From Metopolophium dirhodum (taxonomy: Eukaryota > Arthropoda > Insecta > Hemiptera > Aphididae), in contig NC_083562.1 in NCBI RefSeq assembly GCF_019925205.1, positions 7,564,001 through 7,628,000 on the forward strand: a DNA stretch of 64,000 bases. The letters run 5' to 3'. The position numbers and the translations under genes were made by a program. Numbering within the stretch: position 1 is the first letter of the stretch; each line of letters opens with the position of its first letter. The notes beneath the pieces are model-generated. The model was not told the DNA's origin, made no database searches, and saw only the letters and a program-made list of their open reading frames with translations. Positions 14,635-26,724 of this stretch are shown here, in pieces.

Positions 14635-16317
14635 TACAATAATATATAATTATTTATCATTTGTCAATGGACTATTATAATTTATAATGAAGTGTACAAT
14701 GTACGTACTGATTTACGAATACTCAGCGCCATCTACCTAACAATAGATGTTCGAACGAATTATTTCAAAAGTTCAGAAATCCTGCAACAGCTGATGTTCA
14801 GTATTTTATAAGTAATAACAATTTATTTTTTAATTCATTATAAAACTATAAACCAAATACCTATCAATGTATATAATATAAATATATAATATAATATTTT
14901 ATTCATTTAAATCATTTCTTTTGTATTATACTTATTTTATATTTAGATACATTTTGTATCTATCATAGCTAGGTATAATACCTGGTTACCTAAAATAAAA
15001 ATATTAATGTATTTACTGTAATACCGGACATTGTTTCATTATAAATATAGAATAATATTATGCTTTATTTCGGATCAACAGGTTTTCAAAAGAAATAATA
15101 TGGGTTTTGTTCAAAAATGATTTGTTAAAATATTATTTTTGAATGTCTTTATTAATTAAAAATCAAATTGGTAAAATAACAAGAGAACGTGTTACAACCG
15201 CATATTTTGTTGTCACCGTTTTACCAACGTACAGAAACTTAGAAGAACCAGTTAGGTTTAATATAATAGTGAATTTGCCTATGATCAAACTTAAAGGTAA
15301 GAACATTATTTTTTTTCAATTTTTATTTAAATTTTTAAACGAGTTATGAAATTATAGTGAGTTTATAGTATTTACGAGTAATGAGTAGTTTGTAAAATAT
15401 TGCAATTTAAAAATGACAATAAAACTTGTTTAAAAAATAAGATATCATACAAACATAGATAATATTCTTAACTTTAAATTTGGTAATAGGTCATCCCGGT
15501 CAACGTACTCCATTAAACCTAACCAAACAAAATTGGTTCTGCTGAACGGAAATTTGCTGTGTTGACATGTCGTATGTTTGTAAGACGGAGACAATAACAC
15601 GTCATGCGCGTATGATGTCATTTTAGATAATACTATATACATAATTGATAAAAATAAATAGTTATTCAAACGTTTATAATTTACATGTCAGTTATCAGTA
15701 TTCACTATTCAGAGATGATAGAAGAATTCCACACATTCAGCCATAATATTATACTTTCCTGCACAGGCCATCTACTAAAGGGTATCCACTGCATGTCTAC
15801 TCACCATACCCTTAAAAAAAAGTTCTAAGAGTAGAAATACATCTCCTACCCTCTTATCACTACTGCCTATCCCAGTTGGTCCCCCCCCCACTCCCATCAA
15901 TACCAGCGAGATCATTACCCAAGTAATAATATTATAATTTGTTACGTAAATGATTCTATTCGTCGAATGAGCATGCTGACCACTGTTGCACAATCACTAT
16001 GATATATGATAACCTATCTAAAATAAACATACAAATATTGAAATGTACAATAATTATAAGATCGCGATAAAGGAAGTATATTTTGTTTAATCATAATAAT
16101 ATATGTCATATATTATACCGTATACCCATTACCTACATACTTTTAAAATATTCAACATTTTTACTATGGGTTTATTGTTTATAATACAGTAGTTATAGTG
16201 TAGGTATACAACAAAGAAAAACTTGAAAAATAATAAAAACAAAACCCAATTACTCTTAACTTATTTTTTACACTAACTATAGGGAGCTAATAAAGTAAAA
16301 CATACCATAGATGTATG
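14635..16317. other. AT-rich sequence without a recognisable gene
   Basis: No exon or RNA gene was recognised. The longest frames, about 70 codons at 15143-15349 and 15445-15669, show no domain I can name. Confidence 0.45.
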
Positions 16318-16512
16318 CAACAACTAGATAGCCGTCTTTATACTACAGTCGTGACCAATGTTGAAGTCGACCGCCATTTATAAAGCAGGCAATGTTTACA
16401 TTTATTCATATACATATGTACTGTGATAATATTATTTTGTAAACATTGCCTGCTTTGTAAATGGCGACCGACTTCGATGATAAGAAGGAGACAGCTTCCT
16501 ATCTAGTTGTTG
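16318..16512. mobile_element. Foldback MITE, about 195 bp
   Basis: The two arms are inverted repeats of about 80 bp. The left arm starts CAACAACTAGATAG and the right arm ends CTATCTAGTTGTTG. Nearest the centre, AGCAGGCAATGTTTACA pairs perfectly with TGTAAACATTGCCTGCT. A spacer of about 40 bp separates the arms. There is no coding capacity, so a non-autonomous DNA transposon is the simplest reading. A clear target duplication was not found beyond a possible TA. Confidence 0.75.
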
Positions 16513-19056
16513 TATATTATATCTATTAAAAATACTGACATATTGGACCTTGGTTCTCCTTAAAAATTATACAATTTACAATGACAAATTTGCTTGTTGA
16601 AGCTTTTTAATGGAAAAGTAATTTTGTTTCTTAAAAAATAATATTTTTATAATTTATACAAGTAATGTATATATTATATATTTTAAGCATCTACAATATT
16701 TTCGTATCCACAATTTACCATTTATTCTAGTGAACACGCGGTTAGCAAAATGATTTGTGTGCTCACTGGACTTAACTGTGTGTCCGGAAAATCTCCTTAA
16801 AAGATGGCTTGCATCATAGTTCACCATGTATGCAATATTATATGTACCTGTAATATATACTTAAGGGACATTTTTTTTTTTGAAAACTGCGACAACACGT
16901 CATGTTGCTTTATTACAGGCCACGGGGTCATGCCACGGGGAGAAGGGTAATTATATAAATCGTTTCCTTATAGAATACATTATTTCGAATCACACGAAAC
17001 TCTTTTCGGATTGATACCTATGTAATATGTTTGAGATCGTGACCCGATGCTGTCGGATCGTTATAATATACATATTATTACATAATACATACACACAGGA
17101 CGGAAAATTAGTATTCATAGTATACCTACCGGCATCGTTATTACAGCTATATATGAATAGTATCATATTATTATTATTAGTATACACCAATTATATATTA
17201 TATGGATGACAACAGCCACATGACCCGCAGCAGGGACATGATCAGAAGCGACTGCAGGAGTATAGGTGCTGCAGGAGTCGTGTCGTCGTTACAATACCTA
17301 AGTATCTTGACCTTGTGCATATGACATAGGTTATAGGTGGAACTTGTGTGTAGGTACACTTCCGATATTCCGTTTGTGGTCGCGATCACCGTCGAATCGG
17401 GTTACTAGGTCGGGCGGCGGCCATCTAATACACGGCGGCCCTCGTAGTAAAAATAATAATATATTGTAATTTATATTTTACGTCTTCTGGTGCTGCTCGT
17501 TTTAGCAGCGCGGCGTCTCGGCGTGGTAAATCGTTTCGACCTAGTTCGGCATCGACCCCGACGACGCGACACGATACCGTCCGTTTTCCGGCACATCTAC
17601 CTAGGTATATAATATTTTATACAAGATAATGCACTTAGGCGCGTAAAGTATATAGGTAGTTAAAGTATTACAATATTGTGTTCAAACGAAATTGCATCGT
17701 TCGGAATAGGTACTATGAAAACCGTAATGATCGAAATAACGCATAGGTTATTTTTTTTTTTAACCGGAGAAACGGTTGTATAATATTTTTTTTTCATAAT
17801 TTTGTCCACCATCCGTATTATAAATATATTATTATAATTTTCAAGTTAAACCGACAAAATGTGAACAGGAAAAAAAGTATGAGTTTTTCAAAAGTTGTTT
17901 TCTTCGAGGTAAACCCGATTTTTTTCATGAAATCTTAGTTAAAATTAAAACGACAACAATCGATTTACCAATTTTGTTTTGATTGCAATAGTTATGAACG
18001 CGAGTGAAAACATCGATTTTTTAAAGCTTGTCAGTTCCAAGCGGTGAATACTGAGTTTAATTTATAATTTACGACAGATAACGCAAGGTTATCAGTAATT
18101 AGTAATTACCTATTGTTAGTTGTTGTTAGTACTGTGTGATGATAAAATATGTTATTGTAAATTCGTTTATTATACAGGTAACGTACAACAGTTATTATCA
18201 CATTTTATGTCAAAAATCAAAAAAAAAGTTTATAATTTAACTTAAAACTATTACTGTTTCGAGGCTATACTCAAGGTAACTTTCTATTTTTGTGAAACTT
18301 ATTCGACAAATTTTAAAACAAATAATATGACAATTCAAAAACAAAACAAATCACCAATGTACCTATATAATAATATATATAGGCATATATGCCTTTATGT
18401 TAGTTAGTTTCACTTCGATAAATTTCTTTTAGCATCGAAAAACAGAGAAATGGTGCAGTCCATTTCCCATAGTTTTATCAGCCTTCGACACAGATACAAG
18501 TTATATCACATAACTACATTTCGGGAAACCAATACAATTTTCATAATTTTTTTTTCAGTATTTGTAATTATAAATTGCATTTTAAACATAATATATACCG
18601 CATTATAGAGATTTGTTATATGAAGTATGTCAATGGATACATTTGTATTAAAATAAAAAAAACGTCTTTTAAGGTTATTATAGTTATATACTTATAAAGA
18701 ACCTTCAAGTAAGCTGACCTACAGTTTAAATATATCAAACTTGTTAAAATTATAAAAAATATTAATTAGGAAATTGGTTGATCAAATATAGATTTCAAAT
18801 TAAAACTCGCTAATAACTATAAATACGCAATAACAACCGACAACGTACCTACTGTATTAAATTGTGGTTTTTTTTTGTTTTTTTAAATATCAACAGTTCA
18901 TGTTTTACAAAGTGTTCTGAAACTTTGGTAACAATAAATAACAATAGTTTGATGCAGATAGTAGGCACTGAATGTGTAAAAAAACTTTAAAAAAAATAAG
19001 AAATGAATATCTACCTACATACAATATGACTTATTAATGTATTTGTTCTCCTTACA
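16513..19056. other. Gene-poor stretch with one GC-richer patch
   Basis: Most of this interval is AT-rich without recognisable content. The exception is about 17200-17620, which is CpG-rich and contains a short ATG-initiated frame (17202-17324). It is treated as a candidate promoter or first exon in the findings; no gene call is made. Confidence 0.4.
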
Positions 19057-19064
19057 GTAACGCA
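19057..19064. repeat. Target-site duplication, left copy of outer hAT element
   Basis: GTAACGCA lies directly before the left terminal inverted repeat. It matches GTAACACA at 24192-24199 in 7 of 8 positions. An 8-bp duplication is characteristic of hAT elements. Confidence 0.75.
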
Positions 19065-19197
19065 CAGTGGCGTATATAGGAATTAATTTCGGGGGAGGGG
19101 GGGGTTATAAAAAAAAAATGTATTTAAGTATTATTATAAATTAACTTTATTTTAATAACAAATTATAAAAACTAGAATATTACCTATATAAATCAAA

Positions 19198-21506
19198 TCA
19201 AATCAAAAAATCCAATTTTGGAGGTTGGTTTGCAAAATTATTAATCACTTCTTCAGTGTCTATTGAAATACTGCGATGAATTGACATGAGGGCTAATCCT
19301 GTTGGTCGATTTTCACTTGTACTATTTCTTAAGTACGACTTCAATCTTTTTAGCTTTGAAAATGATCTTTCCGATGATGCTGTTGATACCGGTAAAGTAA
19401 CTAATATTGACATCAAGCACCATATATTTGGAAAAAATCAGGGGATATCTTACTGAAAGTATCAATAGCAGACTTTGGAAACTCATTCTGAGGAACTTTT
19501 TTCCATTTTTCTATCCATACTTTTAATTCTGATTCAAATGTATTGTAACTGGGTAAAACATGTTTATAAAAGTCTATACATTTTTTAAAATCATTATAAC
19601 TAGGTTTAAATTTGTTGAGGAGATTTGGAATCAACTTTTGTAATACAGAAATAATTTCGTTGAGTTTAGAAAATCGTTCTATTAATTGATTTTTAATATA
19701 ATCGATAAATGGTATAAATATTGTTCGTTTATAATACTGTTCCGGTGATTCAGCTGATGTATTACTACGAGACAATTGACGCCCAGTTATTCGAGGTATT
19801 CGAATAGTTTCTTCCCATAAATTCAATTTTTGTTCGACTTCTAAAAACAATGTTTGAAATTCTTTATCGGCATTTATACGAATAGAAGATACAACTTGTA
19901 TACAATTTTCAACATTTTCACAACATTCAGATAAATCATTATTTACTTTTTGTAATGCATTACATAATGGCAATGTAAAGGCAAAAAGTTTTTCTATGAC
20001 ATATAATGCTATTATAAATTGAGACGAGCGACGAGTCTTAGATAATTGAAAAGCTAGTTGTGATGTTTCTATATTATGATTATTTTTGAGATTATGTAAT
20101 GCATAAGCTATAACTTCCTATAAATCTTTGAATCTCAATATACTTTCGTGACGATCTACCCAACGTGTTTCACACATTTTTATAAGGGTACTTTGTTGGG
20201 TACTTGGAACATGTTTTTTTATACATTCTTTTAAAACCTCAGATCTCATTGAAGATTTTCGAAAGAAATTTATAATTGTTGAGACCGAACCAATACAATT
20301 TCGTATTTCAGGAATGGTACAAGATTTTCCTATTGCTAAATTGAGTGAATGAGCCGCGGCAGTGAACGTAAAGCGCGTGTGGTATTTCATCTCTAATATA
20401 CTTTTGTACACCACTATACAAGCCACTCATTGCACTCGCCCCATCATAACCTTGACCGATTAAATTTTCTATTTTAAGTCCTAGTTTTCCGATTTCTCGT
20501 ATAATTGTATGTGCCGTTCTTTTTCCACTTTTTTTATAGCATCATAAATAGGAACAAATTCTAAAAAGTCTTCTCTAATAAAACCATTATCAATATATCT
20601 TACACACAAAGACATTTGTTCAATGCGAGATATATCACAAGTTTCATCAGCCAAAATAGAAAAAAATTTTGATTGGTTTACTTTCAACACAATTTCTTTT
20701 TGAATTAGAGAACCGCATATTTGTATTATTTCATTTTGAATTATGGGACTAATGTAAAACGATTTCCCCGATGAATTCATCAAATGTCTTTTTAGTGTTA
20801 AATCACCACTTAATGCTCGATATCTTAACAAAGCTCGAAAGTTACCGTCATTATTATCTTTTTCGCAATGAAAAATAGGCCCACTATCGTCGTGACCTCT
20901 CATTGCTAACTCTAGACGACCGCAAAAAATAATAGCTTCTATTATTGGAATTAATTTTAAGCGATTTTCGATAACTTGAGCTTTTTTAAAAGAATCTACT
21001 TGTGTAGCTACATCAAATGTTTTATTTTCTATTATTTTAACAAACTCATCCGCTCTTAACGTTGACAATTTATGATAGTCAGCATTTGAATGCGTTGTAA
21101 AACATTCGAGAGCATTTTTCCAGTTAATAAATGGTTTATTAACTAATGCACCGACTTTTCCAGAGTTACCTTTTCCCGATGTTTCATTTGAAAATAATAC
21201 ACACATTTTACAAAACGCACCTTCTAGTTTTTTCGAATATACTAACCAGGAAAAACGAGTAATCCAAGATAACTGAAATTTCAATTTTCTTTTTGAAACT
21301 ACTGGAAAGTTGTATGAAGTATGAGGCTGCCATGGTTTTTTCAATAAATCATACTTAAGCTTATCGTCAGATATTCTTGTACTAATATATGAACCAATAT
21401 CATACATTTCAGTTAAATTAGTTGTATCAGTATTACTTTCAATTTCGGCGTTATTCGTAATATTTGATGAACAAGGAATGTCATCACTATGACTACGCTC
21501 GGACAC
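19198..21506 (-). pseudogene. hAT transposase (TTF-type zinc finger / DUF4371 / hAT dimerisation), broken
   Basis: The N-terminal part (21506-20481) has the layout of ZMYM1-like or 52-kDa-repressor-like hAT transposases. It contains a cysteine-containing WLVYS...FCKMCVLF segment typical of the TTF-type zinc finger, followed by a DUF4371-like region with ILADETCD. The C-terminus (19198-19416) is the hAT dimerisation domain, with LPVSTASSERSFSKLKRLK and LALMSIHR. Family members are cut-and-paste transposases with an RNase H-like core. The frame is broken at least four times: a frameshift near 20525 at an A-run, another near 20365 before the AAHSLNLAIGKS motif, an in-frame TAG at 20118-20120, and a frameshift near 19413 just before the dimerisation domain. 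No ATG opens the frame; the first in-frame ATG is at 21405-21407, so an upstream exon may be missing. Confidence 0.9.
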
Positions 21507-22330
21507 AGCGGTTTTTTTTATTAAAAAAATGTAGTAATGAAGATTGTGATGTCGTACTTGATAGTTGATGCTTATTAGAACTTTTTAATACCTCGTGGGA
21601 CGTGGATTGTTGGATCGTTACAGAATATTATTTTTCGTAATGATTAAATGATACACAATTACACACGCGACTCGCACAGAGCACTGAATAATATACCGGA
21701 ACAACCAGTCAGAAAACAAACTAAATTCTGTTCATCGCGTCTTACTGATCGTAACTCGTAATAACTAATAAGTATATTATCGAGAATTTGAGTGGCCGTT
21801 AAAGTCAATACCACGAACTGAGATATATAGAATTTAGATATATATTACTATAGATAGTATAGATTAGGGTGATGCTTATATGGGCAAATAAATTTTTTTC
21901 TTCAATTTATTTGAGGGCACCTCGTAATTATTTTATACCTACCTCGGAGATACTATTACATGTAAAATTTTTTTTTTTGAATTTTTTTTAAAGGTCGCTA
22001 CCAGGAATTGAAAATTGATAAATTTCGAAAAAAATTAATTGTTTGTATATTTTATTATCTAGTATAATTTTTTCATATAAGGTAGGTATTATTATTTTAA
22101 TTAGCTATGTTATAATTACATTCTACAAGTATTTACATTATTATAATATTAAAGTTGATTTTTTTCTGTCTGGATATTTTTGCCTAAACTGTTTTATTAG
22201 TAACAAAAGGAACTGTTTTTGTTCTTCATTTGTGGTGTGTAATTTGTTATATTCCTCCATCAAATCCACTCCTCTCTCTGCAATATCGTTGACAACTCTC
22301 ATTGACTGAACGATTGCTTTACTTTTTTTA

Positions 22331-22425
22331 TAATCTTCGTCTTCATCCCAATGGTTGACATCTTTATTAAAAAACTGATAAGAAATTCCTAATATGTCAA
22401 AGAATTTGCGAGTGTTGTCGGTTAC
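22331..22425 (-). repeat. Duplicated coding segment, downstream copy
   Basis: About 95 bp is nearly identical to 22683-22782. Both encode the stretch from VTDNT through KFFDILGIS to EDYKK in the unclassified transposon gene. This copy continues in frame to the C-terminus; the other copy runs into the minisatellite. Confidence 0.8.
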
Positions 22426-22675
22426 AATTAATGAAATCCTAATATTAAGAAAATATTAAGAAAATCTTTATATTAATGAAATCCTAATATTAATAAAATC
22501 CTAATATTAAGAAAATATTAATAAAATAAAATCCTAATATTAAGAAAATATTAAGAAAATCCTAATATTAATAAAATCCTAATACTAAGAAAATCCTAAT
22601 ATTAAGTAAAATCTTCATATTAATAAAATTCTAATATTAAGAAAATATTAATAAAATCATAATATTAATAACATT
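22426..22675. repeat. AT-rich minisatellite (AATATTAAGAAAATCCT-like units)
   Basis: The tract is made of irregular repeats of AATCCTAATATTAA(G/T)AAAAT units, about 17-18 bp each. It lies exactly between the two copies of a duplicated coding segment, which suggests one event created the duplication and the tract then expanded. Confidence 0.85.
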
Positions 22676-22682
22676 TTTTTTT

Positions 22683-22782
22683 TTATAATCTTCGTTTTCT
22701 TCCCAATGGTCGACATCTTTATTAAAAAACTGAGAAGAAATTCCTAATATGTCAAAGAATTTGCAAGTGTTGTCGGTTACAA
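22683..22782 (-). repeat. Duplicated coding segment, upstream copy
   Basis: This is the partner of 22331-22425. It is continuous with the 5' part of the unclassified transposon gene and is cut off at the minisatellite after EDYKK. Confidence 0.8.
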
Positions 22783-24191
22783 AATCTTCTAAGTTTTTTC
22801 TTAAAACAATATCGGATTCCAAACTTATGCGTTTCACTGGGTGCTCCGTTCCTTCATTTTTCATAGCAACCACCATGTTTCTTTTTGTTTCAGAAAAAAC
22901 ATTTTCGTCAAAAAAGGCGAATGCGATCAGTTCTTCTGATAAGTACCAAAGATGGCCAAGGAATTTCTTCATAGCTTTTTTAGAAATCATTACATTTACT
23001 TCTTCGTATTTCTTTAAATATTTTAATAGTTGTAGGTCATTTCTAGGTGAGTAAATCGCCGTAGCAGCTTGAAACCAATATTAAAATTTTTATGTTTATT
23101 CTTACAGTAAAAATACAAATGTCACAAATTCCTACATATTCTTTTTTCGTCAGCTTAAATTGTCCTCTAAATAAATATATCTTTAAGGAATATATGGCTT
23201 TTGCCATCCATCGAGCACGATGAAGTCCACCAGGGGATCTAAAATGTATACATTTTTTAGGAACTCCCCCCAAGAAAATAATACATAGGTTCAATAATTC
23301 TTTATAATCATCTCTTGGTTGAAATTCCTCTAGTTCTAGCTCTTTTTTTGAAGGTAATTTAGTTTTAATTAAATTTTGGGACATCTGACCGATCAACCAT
23401 ACTTCAGTCGTTTGTCTCGTCGAAACCACTGTATTAATACTAGTTGCCATAATAGACGTGTTTAATAAACTATAGTAACTGCAAGATTAACGTTAAAAAA
23501 AATAAATTGAGCACAAAATAAGTATAAAAAGCTACAACAATTTCAAACATTAAACACGAATACGATGACAATGTAAACTGATTATGAATTTGTGACCAAG
23601 ACACCCGTAGTGAAATATGTTTCTTCCTATCTTTATGAGTCTATAGAAATTATCGATTATAATATTGTGCCCATATTATCGAAATAATGTGTTTCTCGTT
23701 ATCTTTATAGGTCTATAGAAATTATCGACTATACCTATTTTTAGCGAAATTGTAGCATTATTTCATCTGCTGGTAGCTAACCTAACCTTTAAAACTTAAT
23801 TATTACACCTGAAACTTTTCCTACAGCTCATTTATATCATATAGAACAAATTGGCAAGGTGCCACAATTATATTTTAAAAGTTGAATTTTAAGCACCACC
23901 CTAGACTAGTATAGATATTATGACTATCAAGACGCACGAGTCGCAAGACGGTCGGTCATTATATTAATTACCTAGTAATACCTATTTCATATAAATTAAG
24001 TGAACAACAGAAATACTATTTTTATTTATACGCATCGCCTCGCCTGCAATTTTCATTTTTGTTTTATCCCGTGTTGCGCTGTTGGGTTTTAGTTGATACA
24101 TTGATTAAAAAAATTCGTATGAGTGCCGTACCAACAAAAAATTTCGGGGGTGGGTGGGGTATGAACCCCTACCCCCCTATATACGCCACCA

Positions 24192-24199
24192 GTAACACA
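24192..24199. repeat. Target-site duplication, right copy of outer hAT element
   Basis: GTAACACA directly follows the right terminal inverted repeat. It matches the left copy GTAACGCA in 7 of 8 positions. Confidence 0.75.
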
Positions 24200-26369
24200 G
24201 ATAATGTTTTCATAATATAACTAATTATGCTGAATCTAAAATAAATATATTTTTATTGTTTATGATATTGTGTTATTATTATAGTACTTAAGTGCATCCT
24301 AAAATAAATGTTTCGGTGAACGATGGACATGAAGTATTATCTATATGATCTATCTTAACATTTACAAAACACGAATTTGACTGTAAATGCAACACCCCAC
24401 ACACATTGAACACGATGTGTATAACAGGATGGTTAGATACTATTTCAGAAATTCAATAACCATACTATAATAGTACCTATTTTAAAAAAAAATTCAAACG
24501 ACATTTTATTTGCTTGTTTGAAGAAGACAAAGTTTGCAATAATATTAAAGAAAAATTACTACTGACAATATTAAATAATAATGTTCTGCTGTATAATTTA
24601 CAATATTGCACAAATAGTAAATTATTATTATAACCGAGTATAGGTACCTAACATTCTTAAACTATCGATGTCTTATTGCCTTTCAATAGGAATTCGAATA
24701 TTAAGAAACCTTATTGTTTATTTTTCGTTTCCCAATCAGTTATTATGACAATGTGTTGAACACTACTGCTCAGTAACTAAAAAATAAAATATTAATTTTC
24801 AAATGGAAAATCAATACATTTTAACGAAAAATTATAATATACTGTAATAGTCTGTAAACATACAAAATCAATACGCAATAATTTATAGTATTGGTAAGAT
24901 TTTTAGACTTTTAATCATAAAGTATACAATGAAGAATGATATAGTGTATATAGTTATTTTCATACTAAAGTTATTAAAACACAATATTTCAAAGCTTACA
25001 ATTATGTAAAATAATATTATATTTTGTTGAACAAAAAAAAAGTTGTTTATCTTATTATTTATTATATATATTGTGTACAATGCGTACCTACCTACATAAG
25101 ATAATTGTGAAGTCACTATAATTAACTAAGTAGTTTATTTAGATAAAATACAACTTGATCGTTTTAGTGTACATCCAGTCCTTAAATACCATGTTATAAT
25201 ATTATATTCCTTGTGCATTATAGACTATAGGTAAGCGGTAACTGGTAATAACTTTGATCATGCGTTTTAATGAACAATTATTTCACCAATATTTACACGG
25301 TATAAGATAACAATAAGAATATATTTTTAATTGTTTTAATTTTAATACTTACATTTTGGCTTTGCCTTTATAACTATGTACAAAAGCTATACAATAAATT
25401 AGTTAAATATCTCATATGGGATTTATAATATAATTATAGTAAATACATATATTATAACATATTAAATGTAGTATTACTAATTTAAATTTGTAATACAATA
25501 AGTACATTGTTGAAATGTAATAATACTTAAAATAGAAAAGGTTAGCGAGATAATTCGTGTTTTTGAATTATGGATGAGAAGGGGGCTCGTGTATATTTGA
25601 CAAAACAGTAATAGCAGATAACATAATAATCTGAATCTTTTTTTATACTCAGAATTTTGATATATAATAAAATTGAAGCCAACACGAGTGGACAGAATTA
25701 TTGAAAAATATTTATGTTTCATAACGTTATTTTTAATGTGTATAATATTATGTAAATAATGTCATAAACTCATAACGATGTAAATAGTAAATGTTAAGTG
25801 ACTAAGGTGTTTGGATACGCAACATAATGTACACGATCGACTAAATCTCATTTGTAAACCTTAGTTATGTACAGACAAAAATCTAAACTTTTTTTGTCAA
25901 CAACCACATATTACATACGCCCAAAATGTTTGTAAATATAATGGTATTTATATATATATATTTTTACAATACAACATAGTAAGTAATATAAAGTATAATA
26001 TTAATAGTCTTTAGTTAATCTTAATGGTAACAAAAATAATATTTACCGTGATAATATTTTAGGTACCTTAAGTATTGGCGAAAATTCTGTATGCTAAAAA
26101 AAATTATAACGTATAATAATAATTTATTAACACTGAATAGTATTTAAATTCGATTTTACGTAAACCGAAGATATTCTATAATAAAACGCAGAAAATAGCG
26201 TATAAGTATAACTTACATAATTTATCAAAGACGATAAAACAATAATCATAATGATAATAATAATAAAAAATAACCTGCTCAATTTGAAGGTAATAGTATA
26301 TACAATATACACTAGTTAAATAGAAGTATATGTATATATTATATACATAAAGATAAAATATTGCATAGA
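24200..26369. other. AT-rich 3' flank of Pde8, nothing recognised
   Basis: No exon, RNA gene or transposon end was recognised between the hAT element and the end of Pde8. Part of it may belong to the Pde8 3' UTR, whose end cannot be fixed from sequence alone. Confidence 0.4.
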
Positions 26370-26375
26370 TTTATT
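26370..26375 (-). terminator. Possible polyadenylation signal of Pde8
   Basis: On the minus strand this reads AATAAA, about 195 nt after the Pde8 stop codon. Such hexamers are frequent by chance in AT-rich DNA, so this is only a plausible candidate. Confidence 0.3.
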
Positions 26376-26569
26376 GTTTTTACTCAAATGTTCTGTGGAT
26401 ACGAAAAGTAAAATATATTCTTATAAAACAATATTTCTACTATGTAACATCGATCGTCGGACAAATTTCGTACCGGACAATAGATTGAAAAATATTATTA
26501 TCCGTCGACTATATTATGTCCAGTACAACGGTGAACTCAGCAGTTTGTAGAACGTCGACAGTAATTTTC

Positions 26570-26724
26570 TCAGTGGTTGCCACTGGATTCTGGTATCTTT
26601 GGCAAGGTGGTGGTCATCATTTTGCAAATATCGTTAATGCTGATCGTTCCTTTTTCTTCCAGATCCTTCCAGTATTGATAGTTGCTCCTCATGTAGTACA
26701 ACATCTCCGGCATGTCTATGAACG
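26570..26724 (-). CDS. Pde8: Pde8 coding exon 16 (last)
   Basis: The acceptor is TTCCAG at 26725-26730. The exon completes a Ser codon split with exon 15 and encodes FIDMPEMLYYM and YQYWKDLEEKG, matching the end of the PDE8 catalytic domain. It then has a short divergent tail and ends with TGA at 26570-26572. Confidence 0.93.

Larger units (their letters stand above)
22141..23450 (-). pseudogene. Uncharacterised transposon-associated protein, frameshifted and internally duplicated
   Basis: Starting at the ATG at 23448-23450 the frame reads through QPRDDYKELLNLCIIFLGG and GGLHRARWMAKAIYSLKIYL. From memory this resembles the C-terminal part of an uncharacterised family annotated in aphid, cnidarian and sponge genomes. 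I believe it is transposase-derived (RNase H-like), but that is inference. The frame is lost near 23085 and resumes one frame over at WFQAATAIYSPRNDLQLLKY. It continues through LGHLWYLSEELIAFAFFD to about 22690, where an AT-rich minisatellite interrupts it. Coding resumes at about 22425 with a second copy of the VTDNT...HWDEDEDYKK segment and ends at TAA (22141-22143). Full-length relatives have a longer N-terminus, so this copy is probably also truncated. Confidence 0.6.
21865..23903 (-). mobile_element. Nested inverted-repeat transposon, unclassified
   Basis: The left end begins TAGGGTGATGCTTA and the reverse complement of the right end begins TAGGGTGGTGCTTA. The flanks carry a near-identical direct repeat, GATAGTATAGAT (21853-21864) and GACTAGTATAGAT (23904-23916), differing by one base insertion. 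An alternative boundary would give a 7-bp duplication, TAGTATA. The element lies wholly inside the hAT element and carries one broken minus-strand gene. The TAGGG start would suit hAT elements, but the duplication length is ambiguous, so I leave the superfamily open. Confidence 0.65.
19065..24191 (-). mobile_element. hAT-superfamily DNA transposon (5.1 kb, with a nested insertion)
   Basis: The ends are terminal inverted repeats. The left end starts CAGTGGCGTATATAGG and the reverse complement of the right end reads TGGTGGCGTATATAGG. They are flanked by the 8-bp duplication GTAACGCA / GTAACACA. Inside, on the minus strand, is a decayed hAT transposase (19198-21506). A second inverted-repeat element (21865-23903) sits between the transposase start and the right end. 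Subtracting the inner element leaves about 3.1 kb, a normal hAT size. The transposase is broken in several places, so this copy cannot move itself. Confidence 0.85.
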
